Positions 62,957 to 64,000 of a DNA stretch of 64,000 bases are shown here, in pieces (position 1 is the first letter of the stretch; every line of letters begins with the position of its first letter). The stretch is from contig NZ_CP091508.1 in the NCBI RefSeq assembly GCF_022870865.1, positions 372,001 to 436,000 on the forward strand, given 5' to 3'. The translations under genes and the position numbers were made by a program. The notes under the pieces are model-generated. The model was not told the DNA's origin. It made no database searches and worked only from the letters and a program-made list of their open reading frames with translations. Source of the DNA: Uruburuella testudinis (GTDB lineage Bacteria > Pseudomonadota > Gammaproteobacteria > Burkholderiales > Neisseriaceae).

Positions 62957-63120
62957 GGGTGTCCTGACCATTCAGAATGATTCAGATTTTTTGTGATAAA
63001 AATGCAGATGCCAGGCAAAAAAACGCAGCAAGATTGGACATCTTGCGAGGATTTTTAACGCAGCAGCTGCACTTTCAGGGGGCAAAATACACCCATAAAT
63101 CGACACATCAGGACACCCTA
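62955..63120. mobile_element. Family A repeat, second of a tandem pair
   Basis: Begins TAGGGTGTCCTGACCATTCA, ends CATCAGGACACCCTA. More than 90% identical to its neighbour over the whole length and joined through a single TA. It ends 25 bp from the porin stop codon and may act as its terminator. Confidence 0.85.
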
Positions 63121-63145
63121 AGGGTTCGCTTTGTCGGAACAGCTG

Positions 63146-64000
63146 TTAAAAGCGGTGGTGCAGGCCGAGTTGGGCGGCGGTTTGTTGGATTTTGCCGGTG
63201 TTGCCGTTGTTGAGACGGGTTTTGCTGCCTACGCGCACATGCGCCATGGAGAGGCGGGCGGAAGTGCGTTTGCTGAAGCGGTAGTCGCCGCCGAGAATGA
63301 TTTGGTCGAATTTGTCGACCAGCAAATCGCCGCTGTTGACGCCTTTGGCCGCCCAGCCGTGGGCATAGGTAATTTGCGGTTTGATGTTGCCGAAGCGGTA
63401 GGTGGCGGTAACGGCGGCGTCGGTTACTTTAACGGCTTCGCTTTTGTCTTCGCGGATAGAGGCGCCGTTATAGCTGTTGAAGCCGTTGGTGAAATAGCCG
63501 ATATAGCTGTTGCCGGTTTCATAGCCTTTAGCATGCTGTGCGCCTACGCCGATAAAGAGGTTATTGGCATCATAGCCTGCCAGCAGGCGGCCTACGTGGC
63601 TGTCTTTGTAGGCGCCGTTGCTGTTTTGATAGCGGTTTTTGCGCATATTGTAGCCGAGTTGCACAAAATAGCCTGCGTTGCTGTAGTTGAGGCCGGCATC
63701 GTATTGGGTTTGTTCGGGCTGGCGGTGGGTGCGGCGGTCGGCCGGGTTTTGATTGTCGCGCGGGGAAACTTGAATGTTGGCGTCGAAGCCGGCAATTTTG
63801 GGGGTGTCGTAGCGGATGGAGGCTTTGCGGTTGCCGGTGCGGGTGAATACGCCGAGGCCGAGGGCGTTGTTGCTGTACATCCACGGGTCGATATTGTCCA
63901 TCCAGTTGAGCTGGTTGCTGATGTTGCCGGCGCGGAGTTTGCCGAATTTGCCTTCAAGGCCGACAAAGCTGTCGCGGGTGGCCCAGCCTTCGCGGGCGTT
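63146..64000 (-). CDS. Outer-membrane porin (Neisseria PorA/PorB family), 3' part
   Basis: The frame is open to the right edge; 284 codons are visible, ending LGLHHRF with the C-terminal phenylalanine required for outer-membrane assembly. The visible part includes the loop-3-type segment (WMDNIDPWMYSNNALGLGVFTR), alternating beta strands (YDAGLNYSNAGYFVQLGYNMRK, LLAGYDANNLFIGVGAQH, DQIILGGDYRFSKRTSARLSMAHVRVG) and surface loops. It is a trimeric general diffusion porin. The promoter and signal peptide are outside the window. Confidence 0.93.
   Translation of the reverse strand, partial: NAREGWATRDSFVGLEGKFGKLRAGNISNQLNWMDNIDPWMYSNNALGLGVFTRTGNRKASIRYDTPKIAGFDANIQVSPRDNQNPADRRTHRQPEQTQYDAGLNYSNAGYFVQLGYNMRKNRYQNSNGAYKDSHVGRLLAGYDANNLFIGVGAQHAKGYETGNSYIGYFTNGFNSYNGASIREDKSEAVKVTDAAVTATYRFGNIKPQITYAHGWAAKGVNSGDLLVDKFDQIILGGDYRFSKRTSARLSMAHVRVGSKTRLNNGNTGKIQQTAAQLGLHHRF

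Overview
The window is chromosomal DNA of a Neisseriaceae bacterium, almost certainly genus Neisseria. The 10-mer DNA uptake core GCCGTCTGAA is scattered throughout, mostly as the 12-mer AGGCCGTCTGAA and often as inverted pairs behind genes. Gene content (class 3-type porin, LigE, LrgAB/CidAB, type II-C CRISPR) and Correia-like repeats agree. Species cannot be fixed from the sequence alone. Core genes are GC-rich; the CRISPR-Cas block at 53.2-61.1 kb is visibly AT-richer.

Layout. 0-9.4 kb: 5' part of hemL; a leftward operon (SDR dehydrogenase, split transketolase, MFS transporter) with a divergent LysR regulator; hemJ-CYTH-hypothetical; YdcF; ArsC. 9.4-11.1 kb: TlpA-like thioredoxin, repeats and tRNA-Asn. 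11.1-15.4 kb: a five-gene leftward operon with a small MglA-like GTPase, roadblock protein(s), a degenerate receiver-like protein and a membrane-anchored helical-repeat protein. 15.6-26.6 kb: rlmD, L,D-transpeptidase, glycerophosphodiesterase, LigE, MBL hydrolase, DUF937-OmpA protein, Pit transporter, yidC. 26.7-35.6 kb: the replication-origin region, with rpmH-rnpA-yidD-yidC leftward and dnaA-dnaN rightward, then lysR/cidAB and gyrB. 35.7-53.1 kb: pyrD, fumC, sppA, gph-like HAD, a small XRE/hypothetical accessory patch, lipoprotein, rluC/rne divergent pair, DUF924, acyl-CoA dehydrogenase, tex. 53.1-60.9 kb: a complete type II-C CRISPR-Cas system. 61.1-64 kb: UDG-like protein, YagU, repeats, and the 3' part of a porin gene.

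The CRISPR system is the main accessory feature. A divergent tracrRNA can be read on the minus strand (promoter, anti-repeat, nexus-like hairpin, terminator). It is followed on the plus strand by cas9-cas1-cas2 and 47 repeats of 36 bp. The anti-repeat shows that crRNAs are read on the minus strand, toward cas2. Each repeat ends, in crRNA sense, with a TACAAT box, as in meningococcal II-C arrays where each repeat carries its own promoter. A strong hairpin plus T-run lies between the array and cas2. The repeat sequence differs from the well-known meningococcal one.

Two families of small non-coding mobile repeats fill the intergenic space. Family A is about 164 bp, has ends GGGTGTCC/GGACACCC at a TA, and I do not recognise it. 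Family B is about 100 or 155 bp, with ends ATACCCATTCACAAAA and a Correia-like interior. One A copy has jumped into a B copy, and several copies sit exactly on stop codons. Long plus/minus ORFs lying opposite real genes and ORFs crossing the CRISPR array were judged to be artefacts.
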